Source of the DNA: Methylobacterium sp. Leaf118
GTDB lineage: Bacteria; Pseudomonadota; Alphaproteobacteria; Rhizobiales; Beijerinckiaceae
Direction of reading: 5' to 3'
Length of the DNA: 64,000 nt
Assembly: GCF_920984675.1 (NCBI RefSeq)
Contig: NZ_CAKLBV010000018.1
Location: 1 to 64,000, forward strand
Of this stretch, positions 62,478 to 64,000 are shown in pieces; position 1 is the stretch's first letter; every line of letters begins with the position of its first letter. A model generated the notes under the pieces. It searched no databases, was not told the origin of the DNA, and was given only the letters and a program-made list of their open reading frames with translations. Made by a program: the position numbers and the translations under genes.

Positions 62478-63443
62478 TCACGCTTCCGCCCGGCACCGGC
62501 CGATCGCCCAGCGGATCAGCTTCCGCACGTCGGGGTCGGGATCGTCGCAGGCCGGCTCGAGGAAGGACAGCGCCTGCGGGTGGGCGATCTCGCCGAGGGA
62601 AGCGGCGGCCTCCTTGCGCAGATTGCTGACATCGGAGGCCAGCGCCCGGCCGAGCACGTCGATGGCGGCGGTCGACTTGATCCGCCCGAGCGCGTTGGCG
62701 GCCTTGGTCTTCACCTGCCAGACCGGGTCCGCCATCGCGGCGATCAGCGGCTCGACGGCCTCGGGCAGCCGGCTCTTGGCGATGGAGACGGCGGCCTCCT
62801 CGCGCACCTGCCAATGCGCGTCCTGCAGCCCGGCGAGCAGGGTCGAGACGCCGGGGCCGCCGGAGCGCAGGAAGACGAGCGCCGCCATCGTCGCCCGCCG
62901 CACGCTGGCATCGCCGTCCCGCGCCGTGGCGAGCAGGGCGGGCAGCGCCTCTTCGGCCTTGAGGTAGCCGATCACGCCGAGGCCCTCGCGGCGGACCTCC
63001 GGCGCGGCGCTCTGCAACGCCTTCAGGGCTGCCGAGAGCGCGTCGGGAATGACCAGTTCGCGCAAAGCGCGCAACGCCGCGGCCTGGACGAACGGATCGG
63101 CATGCTCGGCCCTCTCGATGAGCAGCGGGCCGCAGGTCGGCTCCTTCTTCTCGGAGAGCGTCTCGGCGGCGGTGCGGCGCACGTCCTCGTCCGCATCCTC
63201 CAGGGAGCGGACGAGTCCCTCGACCACGTCGGGGCCGTCATGCTCGTCGAGCGCCCGCGCGGCGGCGGCGCGCACGGTCGCGTCGTCATCCCCGAGCCCC
63301 TTGAGGAGCAGGACCTTGGCCTCGGCGCCCACCGCCTCGGCCAGCTCCATCATCGCCACGCGGCGGATGCCGGGATCGGGATCAACGGCGCGTTCGGCCA
63401 GAGCGTCGATGTCGTCGTCGAAGGTTTCAAAGACCGGTGCCAT
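62478..63443 (-). CDS. HEAT-repeat protein (PBS-lyase-type)
   Basis: A 321-residue protein made of about nine to ten 31-residue HEAT/PBS-lyase repeats (ALRALRELVIPDALSAAL, AALVFLRSGGPGVS, AAVSIAKSRLPEAVEPLIA, KAANALGRIKSTAAIDVL and so on). It should form an alpha solenoid for protein binding. It sits 8 bp after the AprB-like ferredoxin gene. In such clusters it may hold or assemble the flavoprotein and ferredoxin; no function is known. Start ATG 63443. Confidence 0.9.
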   Translation of the reverse strand: MAPVFETFDDDIDALAERAVDPDPGIRRVAMMELAEAVGAEAKVLLLKGLGDDDATVRAAAARALDEHDGPDVVEGLVRSLEDADEDVRRTAAETLSEKKEPTCGPLLIERAEHADPFVQAAALRALRELVIPDALSAALKALQSAAPEVRREGLGVIGYLKAEEALPALLATARDGDASVRRATMAALVFLRSGGPGVSTLLAGLQDAHWQVREEAAVSIAKSRLPEAVEPLIAAMADPVWQVKTKAANALGRIKSTAAIDVLGRALASDVSNLRKEAAASLGEIAHPQALSFLEPACDDPDPDVRKLIRWAIGRCRAEA

Positions 63444-63451
63444 GGTCGACC

Positions 63452-63685
63452 TCAGCGCAGCAGGTAGGGAATGTTGACCTTGACCGCATTCGTCGGGCAG
63501 TCGACCTCGCAGGGCATGCAGTACCAGCACTCGTCGTACTTCATGTAGGCCTTCTGCCGGGTCTCATCGATCGCGAGGATGTCGAGCGGGCAGACATCGA
63601 CGCAGACCCGGCAGCCCTTCTCGGCGATGCACTTATCGTCATCGATGACGACCGCGGCGCTCTTGGCCTGGGTGATGATGGGCAT
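63452..63685 (-). CDS. AprB-like ferredoxin (2 x [4Fe-4S])
   Basis: A 77-residue protein with CIAEKGCRVCVDVCP and CWYCMPCEVDCP, the two cluster-binding motifs of AprB, plus KAYMKYDECWYC, a pattern seen in adenylylsulfate reductase beta subunits. It lacks the C-terminal tail of AprB. It follows the flavoprotein gene by about 123 bp. Start ATG 63685. It likely passes electrons to or from the flavoprotein. Confidence 0.92.
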   Translation of the reverse strand: MPIITQAKSAAVVIDDDKCIAEKGCRVCVDVCPLDILAIDETRQKAYMKYDECWYCMPCEVDCPTNAVKVNIPYLLR

Positions 63686-63808
63686 GGATCGTCTCCGTGT
63701 CGGATCGGGAAGGGGGCGCCGGCGATGTCGGGCTCCGCCCGGAGCCTCCGATCATCGAGAATCCTCCCTCCGGCCGCGGCGTCGCGGCGGGAGGGGCGTG
63801 CGCGGCGC

Positions 63809-64000
63809 CTATTCGGCGGCGACCGGCGTCTTGATGCGGAGCTGGTGGTAGGCGCTCATCTCCTCGTCGGCGACGGGCACGATGAAGGGATCGACCGCGC
63901 GCTTGGCGCTCGCCATCCGGCCGTTCTCGTCCTTGAACAGGACGGTGTGGCAGGCCCATTCCGGAAGCGTCTCCGGATGGTCGACGCGCAGGTGGTAGAA
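63809..64000 (-). CDS. AprA-like/fumarate reductase-type flavoprotein, C-terminal end (5' partial)
   Basis: Only the last 63 residues are visible (FYHLRVDHPETLPEWACHTV, DENGRMASAKRAVDPFIVP, AYHQLRIKTPVAAE). The HLRVDHPETLPEW pattern matches the end of AprA-like flavoproteins in the fumarate reductase/succinate dehydrogenase family. The gene continues past the right edge. Neighbouring AprB-like ferredoxin supports the assignment. Confidence 0.72.
   Translation of the reverse strand, partial: FYHLRVDHPETLPEWACHTVLFKDENGRMASAKRAVDPFIVPVADEEMSAYHQLRIKTPVAAE

Overview
The window is very GC-rich, densely packed and alphaproteobacterial. A Methylobacterium-like member of the Methylobacteriaceae fits best: a fccAB-soxXYZA cluster, a NepR-type general-stress regulator, a SUV3-like helicase, delta-60/RTX proteins, PhaB and large nitrogen and sulfur uptake operons occur together. 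This assignment is an inference from gene content; no rRNA is present to confirm it. One tRNA (Leu-CAG) is present. There is no CRISPR array and no intact insertion sequence.

Left part (1-28.3 kb): the terminal module of a nonribosomal peptide synthetase (adenylation, carrier, thioesterase) with MbtH, a methyltransferase and a PhaB-type reductase. Next come sdaA, a periplasmic molybdenum hydroxylase pair, and a thiosulfate/sulfide oxidation cluster (cytochrome c, flavocytochrome c, SoxX, SoxY, SoxZ, SoxA) in which the fccA/fccB junction has lost its stop and start codons. Accessory material follows: a lipase-like repeat protein, an AT-richer pair (PP-loop ATPase plus methyltransferase), a LysR-SDR unit trailing decayed cupin and GST genes, a SUV3-like helicase, a NepR anti-sigma factor, a 1001-residue delta-60/RTX protein with a truncated copy of its own C-terminus upstream, and an IS630 remnant.

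Middle part (28.4-44.2 kb): mostly housekeeping genes. These include tRNA-Leu and leuC (each with a clear terminator), a GAF-EAL phosphodiesterase, hyi, a polyamine-type binding protein with RidA, small stress membrane proteins, a GST, rpsO-pnp with a 15-bp processing-type hairpin between them, an SDR, two tandem 32-residue membrane micropeptides, and a hydrolase-MFS pair followed by 57-bp tandem repeats.

Right part (44.2-64 kb): two large minus-strand operons. The first is preceded by a clear guanidine-I (ykkC) riboswitch at 55390-55494. It encodes an ABC importer, a creatininase-family protein, a type III glutamine synthetase, a cupin, two DUF1989 proteins and a biotin-dependent carboxylase. 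The riboswitch reclassifies this as a guanidine assimilation operon (guanidine carboxylase plus carboxyguanidine deiminase) rather than a urea carboxylase operon. No allophanate hydrolase gene lies beside it. The second group runs from the right edge: an AprA-like flavoprotein (partial), an AprB-like ferredoxin, a HEAT-repeat protein, a Crp/Fnr regulator, an ABC importer, FdxA and ferredoxin-NADP reductase. I cannot assign a substrate to this system.

Two layers cut across the genes. A two-hairpin repeat of about 104 bp occurs three times, always between genes. GGAAC-N16-(C/G)GTT promoters, the EcfG general-stress signature, precede three small or stress-type genes.
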